Source: Nitrospinae bacterium bin107
GTDB taxonomy: Bacteria > UBA8248
NCBI GenBank assembly: GCA_002238965.1
Contig: MPNJ01000005.1
Location: 62,001 to 126,000 of the forward strand
Length of the DNA: 64,000 bases
Reading direction: 5' to 3'
Made by a program: the position numbers and the translations under genes. The notes under the pieces are model-generated. The model saw only the letters and a program-made list of their open reading frames with translations, searched no databases and was not told the origin of the DNA. Shown piece by piece: positions 53,384 to 62,750 of the stretch; position 1 is the first letter of the stretch, and each line of letters starts with the position of its first letter.

Positions 53384-54378
53384 ACGTATTGACTCCCGAA
53401 TCGAGTGAGTGGCTCGTTGTTCTGCTGGGTTCCGTCTTGTGGCTGTGCGCGGGCGTGAGTGTTTCGCTGCCGTGGTTTTCCGCGCATCTCGCGTTCTGGG
53501 GATGGTGGGAGAGCAACGATGACGACGTCGTATTCGCGCGCCGCCTCTCGGGCCTGTGCCTGGCTTCTCTCGTTCCCGTATTTCTCATCGCGGCGGCGCT
53601 CTCCTTGCTTGCGTCCACGATGCAGCCGGCCGTTTTTTTCACCTCCGTGATCGCGCTGTTTCGCCCGCTGGGTGCGTTGCTCCTCTTGTTGTTCCTTTTC
53701 GTGGTTGTCGTATTCGCCCATTCGAGACATACGGGACGGGGTTCGAAATTATCATTCGCGCACCTGATGATGGTTCCGGCAGGCGTTTTGATCCTGGCAG
53801 GGACAGGAGTGGTTTGGATGTTCACGCTTTCCTATATGGGTTGGACCCTCCGCGATTTCGAAGCAGTGTGGAGTTGGCGCTATTGGGTGTATTCCTCATT
53901 TTGGTGGCCCGTGGCGCATTTCTATCTTTCGGCGTTTTCTGTCGGCGGCCTCGTGCTCATGTTTCTGGGGGGCAGGGCTTTCAGGTGGGAGAGTTCCGTT
54001 TCCGTGTCGAGCGGAGCGCGGTGGGTTCGTCTCGGCGCCAGGTTCTCCTTGTGTTTCCTGATGATCCAGGCTGGATTGGCGGGAGCCTGGCTCTTCTTCC
54101 GGGGGGCCGATTTCCTAAACGGCATGCTGGCGTCAGGCGGTTCGCCTTTCGTGACGCTCCTCATCATCGGCGCCGTATGCGTCGTATTGTTGTTCGAGTT
54201 ACTGCTCGGCGCGCTCAGACGGGGCGGAAGCGTGCGAATGAGCGGTTCTTTCGCCATCTTTCTCGTTTTCATCCTGGCGGTGTCCGTGAATTCGGCGCGA
54301 TTGACCTTGAATCAGAATGATTTCTCTCTTTCCGGGCCGGGCGATTCTCTCGAGCGGTCCCAGGGCCGCTCGCGTTGA
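53380..54378 (+). CDS. Polytopic membrane partner of the cytochrome protein
   Basis: A 332-residue protein with about seven to eight helices and membrane-placed histidines (FSAHLAFWGWW, FAHSRHTG, LSFAHLMMVPAG, PVAHFYLSAFSVGGLVLM) that could ligate b hemes. The segment SSFWWPVAHFYLSAFSVGGL resembles NAFWNPAFPAVFLTWAAVSI of the upstream protein, suggesting related subunits. Start overlaps the upstream stop, so the two are probably a heterodimer. Quinol or cytochrome oxidase-like function is inferred. Confidence 0.65.
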   Translation: MNVLTPESSEWLVVLLGSVLWLCAGVSVSLPWFSAHLAFWGWWESNDDDVVFARRLSGLCLASLVPVFLIAAALSLLASTMQPAVFFTSVIALFRPLGALLLLLFLFVVVVFAHSRHTGRGSKLSFAHLMMVPAGVLILAGTGVVWMFTLSYMGWTLRDFEAVWSWRYWVYSSFWWPVAHFYLSAFSVGGLVLMFLGGRAFRWESSVSVSSGARWVRLGARFSLCFLMIQAGLAGAWLFFRGADFLNGMLASGGSPFVTLLIIGAVCVVLLFELLLGALRRGGSVRMSGSFAIFLVFILAVSVNSARLTLNQNDFSLSGPGDSLERSQGRSR

Positions 54379-55328
54379 TCATCGATATTTGCAGCTTCTT
54401 GCCCGTCGCGGAGTCCTACCGCGCCCGCCTGCTAGGCTGGGCTTCCATTCCCGGTTACCTGAAGATGTTCGCGAAGGGCTTGAGCGCATTTTGCGGCGTG
54501 GAGGAAGCGGAGTTTCGCCGCAGGGCGGTGGGGACGACGAGAGAGGAAATCCACGGCTTCATCGATGAGATATCGGCGAGGCTCGGACAGCCCTTGGAAG
54601 AGTTCATCGCGCTGCTGGATGCGGCAGGCTATGACAAGGCGGTCGTTTTCAGCATCGACCAGGAGAGCACCACCGGCGTTTCGCCGCTCGACCCGAACGT
54701 GCTCGCCAGTGCGGTGGATTCGTACCCGGAGCGGATTCTGGCCTTCCAGGGCGTCGACCCCAACAAGGAGGATGCGGCGATTGCGCTGGAAAAAGGCGTG
54801 CGCGATCTTGGCCTGCACGGGGCGTTTCTCGTTCCCTTTCTTCATCGCATGCCCGCCGACGCGCCGGAGTACCGTCCCATCTACCAGAAGTGCGTCGAGT
54901 TGGACGTACCCGCATGGATTCACACGTCGGTGAACTGGGCGCCCGCTCATCCCATGGAACTCGGCAGACCCCTGGCTCTCGATAGGCTGTGCGGCGAGAT
55001 GCCGGACTTGAAGGTAATCGCCGGTCACGGTGGTTGGCCCTGGGTGCCGGAGATGGTCGCCGCCGCCTGGCGGCACCCGAATCTCTACATCGACCCCTCG
55101 GGCCATCGGTGGAAGTATTTCACGACCCCTCATTCCGGCTGGGAGATGCTCCTGCATTTCGGCAATTCCACGATACAGGATAAAATTCTGTTTGGAACCG
55201 ACTGGCCGCTTCTGCCGATATCCCTGGAGGAGATTCTCGAAGAAGCGAGGAACCTCCCCCTGAAGCCGGTCGTCATGGAAAAATGGCTGGGCGGAAATGC
55301 GGCGCGCTTGCTGGAGCTTGATGAATGA
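54375..55328 (+). CDS. Amidohydrolase-2 family protein
   Basis: A 317-residue TIM-barrel metal-dependent hydrolase (amidohydrolase 2, ACMSD-like). Blocks are FSIDQESTTG, LAFQGVDPNKEDAA, PAWIHTSVNW, DLKVIAGHGGWPWVPEMVA and ILFGTDWPLLP (metal-ligand Asp). The N-terminal HxH is not present as such (IIDICSF), which is a deviation. The TTG start overlaps the upstream stop. Members decarboxylate or hydrolyse aromatic or keto acids. It overlaps the transporter gene that follows. Confidence 0.83.
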   Translation: MIIDICSFLPVAESYRARLLGWASIPGYLKMFAKGLSAFCGVEEAEFRRRAVGTTREEIHGFIDEISARLGQPLEEFIALLDAAGYDKAVVFSIDQESTTGVSPLDPNVLASAVDSYPERILAFQGVDPNKEDAAIALEKGVRDLGLHGAFLVPFLHRMPADAPEYRPIYQKCVELDVPAWIHTSVNWAPAHPMELGRPLALDRLCGEMPDLKVIAGHGGWPWVPEMVAAAWRHPNLYIDPSGHRWKYFTTPHSGWEMLLHFGNSTIQDKILFGTDWPLLPISLEEILEEARNLPLKPVVMEKWLGGNAARLLELDE

Positions 55329-56533
55329 CCGGAGAAAACCCGAACTGGCGCCCCATACTGGGGGCCGCCTGTTTCATCATTTTCGCCGTATTCGGCTCGT
55401 TGGTGTCGACGAGCGGACTCATCGGCTTCATCCGGAATGATTTGAACCTGTCCTACGGCGCGGGCGGTTTTCTGCTGTCCGCCCCGTTTCCGTTGATAGC
55501 GTTTTTCGCGATCGCAGGGGGCCGGCTGGTCGATCGGCTGGGTGTGAAGAAGATGGTCCTGTGCGGCGTTTTCCTCACTTTGCTGGGAGGAGCCGTCCGT
55601 TTCTCGAGCGGAGATTTCTGGTCGCTCGCTTTTGGAATCGCGCTCGTGGGCGCGGGCACGGGGCTGGTGTTTCCCGTCATGCCCAAAGTGGTGGGGACGA
55701 TAGTGCCCGCCGAGCGCAACGAGTTCGGCTCCGCCGTTTATACGGCTTCCATCATCGCGGGCGCTGGTTTGGGCGTCGCGGCCTCGCACTTTATGGCCCC
55801 GGCCGCAGGGGTTTTGCCCGCCTCATGGGGCGGGAGCATCTGGCGCGGCGGCTTTCTGGGCTGGGCGCTCGTTCTGGTCGTGGCTTTTATCGTCTGGCGA
55901 AGAAATTCCGCCTCGATCACGGTGGATTTAGGTTCCGAATCTGACTCGGCCCAAAGCGGGGTGGTGTATCGGCTCCTCGCCGTCTGGGGGGTTGGCGGCT
56001 CTTTGTTCTTCAACAACATCGTTTTTTATACGAGCCTGGGCTGGCTGGCCACGGTTTTGATGGCGAAAGGCTGGCCGCAAGCGAGCGCCGCGCTTATCGT
56101 ATCGAGTTTGCCTTTGCTCGGAATTTTTGCTTCCCTGAGCGCGCACAAGATGGCGTTGGCCTTGGGCGGCGAGCGGGTCATGATGGTTTTGTGCGGATTA
56201 CTCACGGCTGCGGCGCTCGCACTGATGCCGGCGGGAAACGCCTGGGTCGCTGCGTTGGGGACCGCCGTTTTGGGTTTGACCACGAATTGCTGGTTCTTGT
56301 TCTGTCTGGCGTATCCCGCGCAGTACGTGGAGAAAAGCCAGGTGGGCCGGGCGGGTGGTCTGATCATCGGCATGGGGTATCTGGGCGGTTTTGTCGGACC
56401 CTGGACGATTGGCGCGATGAGGGACTGGTCCGGGTCGTTCGGTCCGGGTTTATATACGTTGGCGGTCGTGTCGATCATCGGAATATCCTGCGCTCCGTTT
56501 TTCGGAAGATATGCCGATCAAGGCAGGGGGTAA
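55325..56533 (+). CDS. MFS transporter
   Basis: A 402-residue major facilitator with 12 predicted helices. It has the A-like loop GGRLVDRLGVKKMVL between helices 2 and 3, and GTGLVFPVMPKVVG. CynX/NimT-type or OFA-like carriers are similar in length. Its start overlaps the amidohydrolase stop (ATGA), so it probably carries the substrate or product of that enzyme. Direction and ligand unknown. Confidence 0.88.
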   Translation: MTGENPNWRPILGAACFIIFAVFGSLVSTSGLIGFIRNDLNLSYGAGGFLLSAPFPLIAFFAIAGGRLVDRLGVKKMVLCGVFLTLLGGAVRFSSGDFWSLAFGIALVGAGTGLVFPVMPKVVGTIVPAERNEFGSAVYTASIIAGAGLGVAASHFMAPAAGVLPASWGGSIWRGGFLGWALVLVVAFIVWRRNSASITVDLGSESDSAQSGVVYRLLAVWGVGGSLFFNNIVFYTSLGWLATVLMAKGWPQASAALIVSSLPLLGIFASLSAHKMALALGGERVMMVLCGLLTAAALALMPAGNAWVAALGTAVLGLTTNCWFLFCLAYPAQYVEKSQVGRAGGLIIGMGYLGGFVGPWTIGAMRDWSGSFGPGLYTLAVVSIIGISCAPFFGRYADQGRG

Positions 56534-56545
56534 GGAATTTTGGAT

Positions 56546-57787
56546 ATGGCGTCGGAACGATTGAAGCTGAGACCCGTGGAGGCCACCCCTGCGGAACATC
56601 AGGGGCAGCGAATGTTGATGCTCAGAGATCCGCTTCGTCTCAGCGAGGCGGTACTTTTTGCTCCCATGGCGCTGGTTCCCGTGTTGAGCCTGCTCGACGG
56701 GAGCCACACGTTTGAGGATATCAGGGAGCAATGCAAATCCCGCCACGGGATGGATGTCACGGAAGAAAACTACCGGGCGATGATATCCCGGCTCGAAGAG
56801 GCTCATTTCCTCGAAGGAGATGATTTCAACGCCTGGAGCGGATCGCTCAAGGATGCTTACTTGAATGATCCGGTGCGCCCGAGTTTTCTGGCGGGAAAAA
56901 GCTACGATGCGGACCCGGCGCATCTTCGCTCTCATATCGATGGTTTTTTCACGGATGCGGATGGTCCCGGGCGACTTGCGGAAAATTCCTCGGCTTCATC
57001 AAAACCGCTTCGCGGAGTAGTCGCGCCTCATATCGACTTTCATCGCGGCGGCGCCACCTTTGCATGGGCATATAAATCAATCGCAGAACGAGCCGATGCC
57101 GATTTGTTCATCGTTCTCGGTACGGTCCACGCTCCGACAAAATACATCTATAACCTCACGGACAAATCTTTCGAGACGCCGTTCGGTGTTCTGGAGGCGA
57201 ACACGGGGTTTGTGGAGGAGCTCTCGGGCCGGTTGGAGGTGAATTCCTTTCAGGATGAATTCGTGCATCGCGGTGAGCACTCCATCGAGTTTCAGGCGGT
57301 TTTTCTTCAATATCTCTTTGCGGGCGTGCGGCCGGTCCGGTTCGTTCCCATCCTGGTGGGTTCATTCCACCGGTTCGTAGCGGAGGGGCGATCGCCCGGG
57401 GGTGATGCGCAAGTGGAGGGTTTTATCGCCGCGCTGAGAGAGGCGATGGCGGCGTACCGGCAAAACGGGGGAAAGGTATGTCTCATTGCGAGCGTGGATT
57501 TCGCCCACGTCGGCCCCCAGTTCGGCGATGAAAATCCCGTAGACGAGGCGCGATTGGAAGAACTCGCGCAAGCGGACGGGAAATCCCTGGAAGCGGTGTG
57601 CCGAGGGGATGCGGAGGCGTTTTACTGGAGCGTGGCGGAGGATGGGGATGCGAGAAACGTGTGTGGCCTGGCGCCCATCTACACCATGCTGCGCGTTCTG
57701 GAAGACAGCGAGGGAGAAGTGCTGCGCTATTCGCAGTGGCCGGACCCGAACGGAACGGTCACTTTTTCGAGCGTCGCATTGTCTTGA
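56546..57787 (+). CDS. MEMO-family (AmmeMemoRadiSam system protein B-like) with N-terminal PqqD-like part
   Basis: A 413-residue protein. Residues about 1-105 look like a PqqD-type winged-helix (LSEAVLFAPMALVPVLSLLDGSHTFEDI), a peptide-chaperone fold. The rest is a MEMO domain: VVAPHIDFHRGGATFAWAY, GTVHAPTKYIYNLTDKSFETPFG, HRGEHSIEFQAVFLQYL and SVDFAHVG, providing the His/Asp metal site. The Ammeca1 and radical-SAM partners are not adjacent. ATG 56546 has AAGGA nine bases upstream; a TTG at 56540 is in frame. Confidence 0.85.
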   Translation: MASERLKLRPVEATPAEHQGQRMLMLRDPLRLSEAVLFAPMALVPVLSLLDGSHTFEDIREQCKSRHGMDVTEENYRAMISRLEEAHFLEGDDFNAWSGSLKDAYLNDPVRPSFLAGKSYDADPAHLRSHIDGFFTDADGPGRLAENSSASSKPLRGVVAPHIDFHRGGATFAWAYKSIAERADADLFIVLGTVHAPTKYIYNLTDKSFETPFGVLEANTGFVEELSGRLEVNSFQDEFVHRGEHSIEFQAVFLQYLFAGVRPVRFVPILVGSFHRFVAEGRSPGGDAQVEGFIAALREAMAAYRQNGGKVCLIASVDFAHVGPQFGDENPVDEARLEELAQADGKSLEAVCRGDAEAFYWSVAEDGDARNVCGLAPIYTMLRVLEDSEGEVLRYSQWPDPNGTVTFSSVALS

Positions 57788-57834
57788 AATGTCTAGGTTT
57801 CTGGAATTCTTGAATCATAGAGGAGAGAGGATCG

Positions 57835-58824
57835 TTGCTTTATTTGAGTGAGTCCGACGTCAAGAGTCTGGTGAACATGTCCGATGTCATGGATGTGGTG
57901 GAGAAATGCTTCAAGGCCCAGGGAGAGGGGCGCGCGCCGAATCAGCCGAGACGCCGGGTTTTTCTCCCCAAGGGCACGATGCACGTCATGTTCGGCGGCA
58001 TGGTGGATGAGAACGAGGGCTATCTGGGTCTCAAGGCCTACACCACGTTTCCGGGCATCGGCGTGCGCTTCATCTTCCTGCTGTGGGATGCGAATACGTC
58101 CGAGATGCTCTCGCTCATGGAGGCCAACATACAGGGGCAGATGCGAACGGGGGCGGCGAGCGGCGTGGCTGCGAAATACATGGCGAGAGAAAATGCGACG
58201 GTGGCTGGATTGGTCGGCACGGGGTGGCAGGCGAGGTCCCAACTCGAAGCCCTTTGCTGCGCGCGGGACCTCGAGGTTGTGAAAGTGCACAGCCGAAGGC
58301 CGGAGAAAAGAGAAAAATTCGTCAGCGCGATGCAAAGCCGGGTGAGCGCGGAACTCGTTCCGGTGGAATCGGCGAGCGAGGCGGTAAAAGGCTCGCAGAT
58401 CGTGTGCACCATCACCACGGCGCGTGAACCCGTTTTTGACGGCAACGATCTGGAGCCGGGTACGACGGTCATCGCGGCGGGCTCGAACCGAATCACGAAC
58501 CGCGAGATAGACGACGAAACCTTCCGTCGCGCGGCGAAAGGACGCATCGTGACGGATAACCTCGAGGGCGCCGAATTCGAGAGCGGCGATCTGGTCGGCG
58601 CCATTCGCGCGAACGTCATCCAGTGGGGCCAGGTCTCTGAGGTCGGGTTGATTGCGACGGGCGCCATGCCCGGGCGCGCGTCCGATGATGAGATCAACCT
58701 GTTCCTGAGCCAGGGAGTCGCGATTGAAGACGTGGCACTGGGCGCGGAACTCTATCGGCGCGCCAAGGCGCAGGGCGTGGGCGCGCCACTCCCCGTGGAA
58801 GGGTTTTTCAAGAAGGCGACTTGA
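57835..58824 (+). CDS. Ornithine cyclodeaminase/mu-crystallin family protein
   Basis: A 329-residue NAD(P)-dependent enzyme. It has MLYLSESDVKSLVNMSDVMD at the N terminus, GLKAYTTFPG, the Rossmann motif GLVGTGWQARSQLEAL, VKVHSRRPEKREKF and VIAAGSNRITNREIDDETF. Length fits ornithine cyclodeaminase, alanine dehydrogenase (archaeal type) and ketimine reductases. The TTG start has GAGAGG four bases upstream. It is probably amino-acid or imine related; substrate not resolved. Confidence 0.9.
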   Translation: MLYLSESDVKSLVNMSDVMDVVEKCFKAQGEGRAPNQPRRRVFLPKGTMHVMFGGMVDENEGYLGLKAYTTFPGIGVRFIFLLWDANTSEMLSLMEANIQGQMRTGAASGVAAKYMARENATVAGLVGTGWQARSQLEALCCARDLEVVKVHSRRPEKREKFVSAMQSRVSAELVPVESASEAVKGSQIVCTITTAREPVFDGNDLEPGTTVIAAGSNRITNREIDDETFRRAAKGRIVTDNLEGAEFESGDLVGAIRANVIQWGQVSEVGLIATGAMPGRASDDEINLFLSQGVAIEDVALGAELYRRAKAQGVGAPLPVEGFFKKAT

Positions 58825-58843
58825 GGTTTTCAGGCGCGGTCAA

Positions 58844-59725
58844 TCAAGCGCTGAGCCCTGCGGTTTTATCGAAAAACTCACGCACGGCGTTTTGGTCCAC
58901 CTCGCCGAAGCCCATGGCCGACGTGGCGATGAAAACCTGTCTCGCAAGTGCTGCGAACGGCGTCGGCGTCGTCGCGGCCTCGGCCATCTCGGAGATGAGG
59001 CGCAGGTCTTTGCGCATCAAATCGATTTTGAAAGCGGGCGTGTAATCCCTGCTCGCCAGGGCAGGACCCTTGATGCTTAGAATTTTCGGGATCGATGCGC
59101 TTTTCAGGTAATCCATCATCTCGACGGGGTCGAGGCCTGAGCGCTCCCCGAGTGTGAGTCCCTCGGACACCACGGAAAGAAACACCGAGACGATCTGGTT
59201 GGCCACGAGCTTCATGTGCAAGCCCGCGCCGTTCGGCCCGAAATAGTTGATGGACTCGGAGACGGCCTCGAGAACGTCGCGGTGTCGGTTCAATGCCGCT
59301 TCATCGCCGCCAACCATCACGTTAAGCTCCGCATTGATGGCGCTGGGCGCGCTGCCGCTCACGGGCGTATCGAGGAATATCGCGCCTTTTCCCGCCGCTT
59401 CCTGCGCGATGGCCTGGCTGCCGGCGGGGGCGATGGTGGAGAAATCGAAACAGACGACGCCATCTCTGGAGGTGAGCAGCGCACCTTTTTCGCCCAGATA
59501 GGTTTCGTGAACGTCCTTGGTTTCGGGCACGGATGAGCAGATGACGTCCGCCTCGGAAGCCGCCTCCGCCGGGGAGTCGAAGGTTTTCGCTCCCGCCTCC
59601 TCTGCCCGTGCGCGTACCTCGGGCACGGGGTCGTATCCGTGAACGACGAAACCTGCCTTGAGAAGATTGTTGACCATGGCTCCGCCCATGGTGCCAAGCC
59701 CTAAATACGCTACGATTTTCGACAC
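58844..59725 (-). CDS. Beta-hydroxyacid dehydrogenase (3-hydroxyisobutyrate dehydrogenase family)
   Basis: A 293-residue NAD(P)-dependent enzyme. The dinucleotide site is VAYLGLGTMGGAMVNNLLKAG, the substrate site FLDTPVSGSAPSA, and the catalytic lysine lies in GAGLHMKLVANQIV. The GTG start at 59725 is chosen since AAGGAG lies eight bases upstream and homology begins there; the frame is open to 59845. It converges with the cyclodeaminase-like gene. Confidence 0.9.
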   Translation of the reverse strand: MSKIVAYLGLGTMGGAMVNNLLKAGFVVHGYDPVPEVRARAEEAGAKTFDSPAEAASEADVICSSVPETKDVHETYLGEKGALLTSRDGVVCFDFSTIAPAGSQAIAQEAAGKGAIFLDTPVSGSAPSAINAELNVMVGGDEAALNRHRDVLEAVSESINYFGPNGAGLHMKLVANQIVSVFLSVVSEGLTLGERSGLDPVEMMDYLKSASIPKILSIKGPALASRDYTPAFKIDLMRKDLRLISEMAEAATTPTPFAALARQVFIATSAMGFGEVDQNAVREFFDKTAGLSA

Positions 59726-59959
59726 GGCGCTCTCTCCTTCGACGTTTGAATTTTCGGATGTGCGCGGGTTTTGAGAAACAAGTTGCGCTTCATCCGCTTC
59801 TCGATGATCTTGAATACGCGATTCTAGCGCATAAGCGATAAACAAAATACCTCGCGCGCCTCTTGCCTTTTTCCCGGGGCTTGGCTATGGTTGCGCTTCT
59901 TTGTGGACCGAGGATGCCTAGTTGCATCCCAAGACATTGATTTTTGTTGAGGTTTCGAG

Positions 59960-60109
59960 ATGCGCGAGAACATTCAACTCGAATGCACGACATGCAAGAA
60001 GATGCGCTACACCAGCACCAAGAACAAGCGGAATACGCCGGACCGGCTCGAATTCAAAAAGTACTGCAAATTCTGCCGGAGCCACCAGCCGTTTCGGGAG
60101 ACCAAATAG
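59960..60109 (+). CDS. rpmG: 50S ribosomal protein L33
   Basis: A 49-residue protein, [20 protein letters not shown] and so on, ending [12 protein letters not shown], with two CxxC pairs (CTTC, CKFC) forming the zinc ribbon, so this is the zinc-binding form. GAGG seven bases before the ATG. The stop codon is followed at once by the L28 ATG. Binds 23S rRNA near the E site. Too short for normal ORF lists but unambiguous. Confidence 0.95.
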   Translation: MRENIQLECTTCKKMRYTSTKNKRNTPDRLEFKKYCKFCRSHQPFRETK

Positions 60110-60370
60110 ATGGCGACCTACAAGAAGCCCGTGGCGCGCAAGCACTGCGTAATTACCGGAAAAAGCGTGGCTTACGGAAACAACGTCTCGCATTCGCACA
60201 AGAAGACGAGGCGGCGCTTCGAGGCGAACCTCCACGTGAAGCGCTTCTATCTCCCCGAGGAGAAGCGCTGGGTGAAGCTGCGCGTCTCGGCGAAGGGCCT
60301 CAAGATCATCGCCAAGCGCGGCATCTCGAAGGTGATGGCCGACATCGCGAAGCGCGAACGCTCCCTCTAG
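60110..60370 (+). CDS. rpmB: 50S ribosomal protein L28
   Basis: An 86-residue basic protein with CVITGKSVAYGNNVSHSHKK and TRRRFEANLHVKRFYLP, the L28 signature. Zero spacing from rpmG (TAGATG) indicates a single mRNA with coupled translation. The reversed order, L33 before L28, differs from the rpmB-rpmG order of E. coli. Confidence 0.95.
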   Translation: MATYKKPVARKHCVITGKSVAYGNNVSHSHKKTRRRFEANLHVKRFYLPEEKRWVKLRVSAKGLKIIAKRGISKVMADIAKRERSL

Positions 60371-60533
60371 CAACTCCTTTATTCTCAGATATTTGCAAGT
60401 TTTATCCGGTTCCGGCGGCGGGCGTTTATTTGCGCGCCGACAGGAGATTGGCACTTATTTCGCTCCCGAAATTTCCCCGTATTGGCGTGCATTTCCCGTC
60501 ATCGCAGGCCTGGCGGACCATGGCGGCGAGGCG

Positions 60534-60938
60534 CTATTCGTCGAAGTGGTAGTCGACCTGGTCGAAGCGGTCTCGCGCGAAGGAGAACACCAGGATGAGA
60601 GGTTCTGTGCCGGTACAGCGCAACGTGTGCCTGGCATTGGGCGGAATATAGGCGGCGAATCCGGGCCCGATGTCGGCCGCACGGTCTTCGATTTCCATGC
60701 GCCCGCGCCCCTGCACGATGTAATAGGTCTCTTCCGGCCCATGGTGATGCAGCAAGAGCCGCTCGCCCGGCGGGACCTCCGCGATGCCGATGACGAGCCC
60801 GGCGCTCTCCGTGCGTTCGCCCGCGGCCAGGAGTTTCCAGCGGATGGCGCTGCGTGCGGCGACTTCGGCATCCTCCCACCCTTCCCAGGGCAAATCCGCC
60901 TGATCGATGATGACGGGTCGCGTCCGTGATCTCATCAT
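60534..60938 (-). CDS. Cupin-domain protein
   Basis: A 134-residue single-domain cupin. Motif 1 is RLLLHHHGPEETYYIVQGRG with metal ligands H, H, E, and motif 2 is IPPNARHTLRCTG with the last His. AAGGAAG lies upstream of the tandem ATGs (60938/60935). It converges with rpmB. Small cupins of this kind bind metals or regulate; activity unknown. Confidence 0.85.
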   Translation of the reverse strand: MMRSRTRPVIIDQADLPWEGWEDAEVAARSAIRWKLLAAGERTESAGLVIGIAEVPPGERLLLHHHGPEETYYIVQGRGRMEIEDRAADIGPGFAAYIPPNARHTLRCTGTEPLILVFSFARDRFDQVDYHFDE

Positions 60939-61219
60939 TTTCCAACTTTCTTCCTTCAGTTCCGGGCGTAACGGCGGCAGGGAGTCTTGCTGAACCCGTA
61001 GCGGCCGCTACTGAGACATCCTTCGCGCCTTTGCCACCGCACCGAAAGCAGCTTGGGCGGACAAAGTAAATGTGAGTCGAGATGATAGAGATTGCAAATG
61101 TTTTTCAGGGGGTCACCTGATTTTCCACGCAGTTTGTGCTCTTTTTTATCTCGATTTGCATTTTTTTGTTTCCCCGCAGCCATTGTCATTGACCGCGAGG
61201 AGGCCGGGGCTGGCCATGA

Positions 61220-61408
61220 GGGAGGGGTGCGGGGCTTCATGACGTCCGTATTCACGACCTCAGGCATTCGTTCGCCTCGCGCGCCCTGGCGCTCGGCGAG
61301 GGGCTTTCCATGATAGGGAAACTCCTGGGCCACGCCCGGATCGAGACCACCGCGCGCTACGCCCATCTCGCGCGCGATTCGGAGCGCGAGTCCGCCGCCT
61401 GTATCCGG
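61220..61408 (+). pseudogene. Tyrosine recombinase/integrase fragment
   Basis: A C-terminal catalytic remnant: HDLRHSFASRALALGEGLSM (61253 onward), IGKLLGHARIETTARYAHLA. It has the HxxR and GH boxes and the Tyr nucleophile. An in-frame TGA at 61217 and the absence of the N-terminal DNA-binding half show a truncated gene. The frame stays open to 61756, but the later part has no similarity and is probably junk. It is a relic of an integrative element at this junction. Confidence 0.75.
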
Positions 61409-61568
61409 ACCGTGCGGCCCATCATCTTCTATAAGTTCAATCGCGACCCCGCCGTCGCCGCCGGCCACCTGGTCACCGCCTTGGGCGACCAGCCGGGCAC
61501 CACCCTGACCTGGGTGATGGGGACGGCGAAACAGGCCAGGAAGGGGTCGGGGAACAGTCGCTCAACCG

Positions 61569-62738
61569 CTACTCCAACGCGCAGCCTTTGCGCTCCCGGC
61601 GCAGGCAGCCGAGGTTGCGATGGAATACCGCCGCCTGCGCTCGCGCGAAACCGGCCGGGCCGGAGCCGTTCTCCCGGCTATTCCGGTACCGCGCCCAGTC
61701 GCCCTCGTTCCTCTCACGCCAGTAACCGCCTAAGACCTGCGCGGGCAGGGGCTTGAGCTCGGGCAGGGTGTTGTAGCGGGCCCCGGGCGGGCCGTCGCGG
61801 CCGGGCAACCCGCGGCGCTCGCCGAGGAAGCCGCGGAACGAGTAGAAGGCGTCGGAGCCGGGGAGGAAGGTGAGCTCGTAGTCGACGGTGCGGTGCGGGT
61901 CGGTGATGTCGTCCGCTGACATCATCGGGCGCTCGCCGAAACCCATCATGAAGGCCCTGGCGTCATGGTCCAGAAACCGCACCGCCCGGCGCACCGCCCG
62001 TCCCGGAACGTGGGGGTAAAGCTCGTTCGAGCGGATGGCCACGTCGATGTCGAAGCGTCCGCCGGGCCCGAGCGCCACCGACTCGCCGACCAGGTAGGTG
62101 CGCAGGTAGTTGTGCTGCTGCAGGGTCAAGGCGACGGGACGCCCATCCGCGGCCAGGATCACGAACGCGGCTGTGTAGTGGTCGAGCTGGTGCCAGTCGT
62201 CGAGGTCCGCCACCAGCCGGAGCGGGATGGCCGCGACCGGGGACAACCCCGCCGGCAGGCCGCTCACCCGGAACACCAGGTGGTAGGTGAGGACGGTGAA
62301 TTCCCCGGCCGGCCGGTCCGCATCCTCCGGCGCCCACAGACCTGTGCGCTCCACCGCGGCGTAGACGAGGGGACGGGGCTCGGCCCCGCCCGGCGCGTGC
62401 GTGAACTCGGCGCGGACGTCCTCGCGGTAGCGGTTCAGGTCACCGGCGGTGGGGCCGTCGATGCGAACGCCGTCGCCCGTTATCAGGTAGCCGTGGGCGA
62501 TGTAGTCGCGGTAGAAGTCGATGGGACCTTCGTGGCCGGCGGGCAGGTGGAAGCGCGGCGCGTGGCGGCGGGCCAGGGCCCGGTCGGCCGGACCGGCGGC
62601 GCCGGCCGGAGGGTTGGCCGCGAAATACGCGGCGAACCCGGGGCGCTGCGAGAAGTTGCCGTCGGCGGCGGCAGGGCCGGCCCACGCGCAAATCAGCACA
62701 AGCCCCGCGAGACAGCCGATCATGTACACGTAACGCAT
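61569..62738 (-). CDS. Secreted protein of unknown function
   Basis: A 389-residue protein with a signal peptide (IGCLAGLVLICAWAGPAAA). The mature sequence has HAPRFHLPAGHEGPIDFYRD, LTYHLVFRVSGLP, LDDWHQLDHYTAAFVILA and LQQHNYLRTYLVGE, a mix of His, Asp and Tyr loosely like Vps62-type beta proteins; that link is weak. Cysteines at the very C terminus (NLGCLRRERKGCALE) could form a disulfide. No operon partner is intact. Confidence 0.65.
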   Translation of the reverse strand: MRYVYMIGCLAGLVLICAWAGPAAADGNFSQRPGFAAYFAANPPAGAAGPADRALARRHAPRFHLPAGHEGPIDFYRDYIAHGYLITGDGVRIDGPTAGDLNRYREDVRAEFTHAPGGAEPRPLVYAAVERTGLWAPEDADRPAGEFTVLTYHLVFRVSGLPAGLSPVAAIPLRLVADLDDWHQLDHYTAAFVILAADGRPVALTLQQHNYLRTYLVGESVALGPGGRFDIDVAIRSNELYPHVPGRAVRRAVRFLDHDARAFMMGFGERPMMSADDITDPHRTVDYELTFLPGSDAFYSFRGFLGERRGLPGRDGPPGARYNTLPELKPLPAQVLGGYWRERNEGDWARYRNSRENGSGPAGFARAQAAVFHRNLGCLRRERKGCALE

Positions 62739-62750
62739 TACATCACCGCC

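Noticed and set aside
60110-60370. Larger frames overlapping rpmG and rpmB (59918-60552)
   Set aside because: They are shadows in other frames of the two unambiguous ribosomal protein genes.
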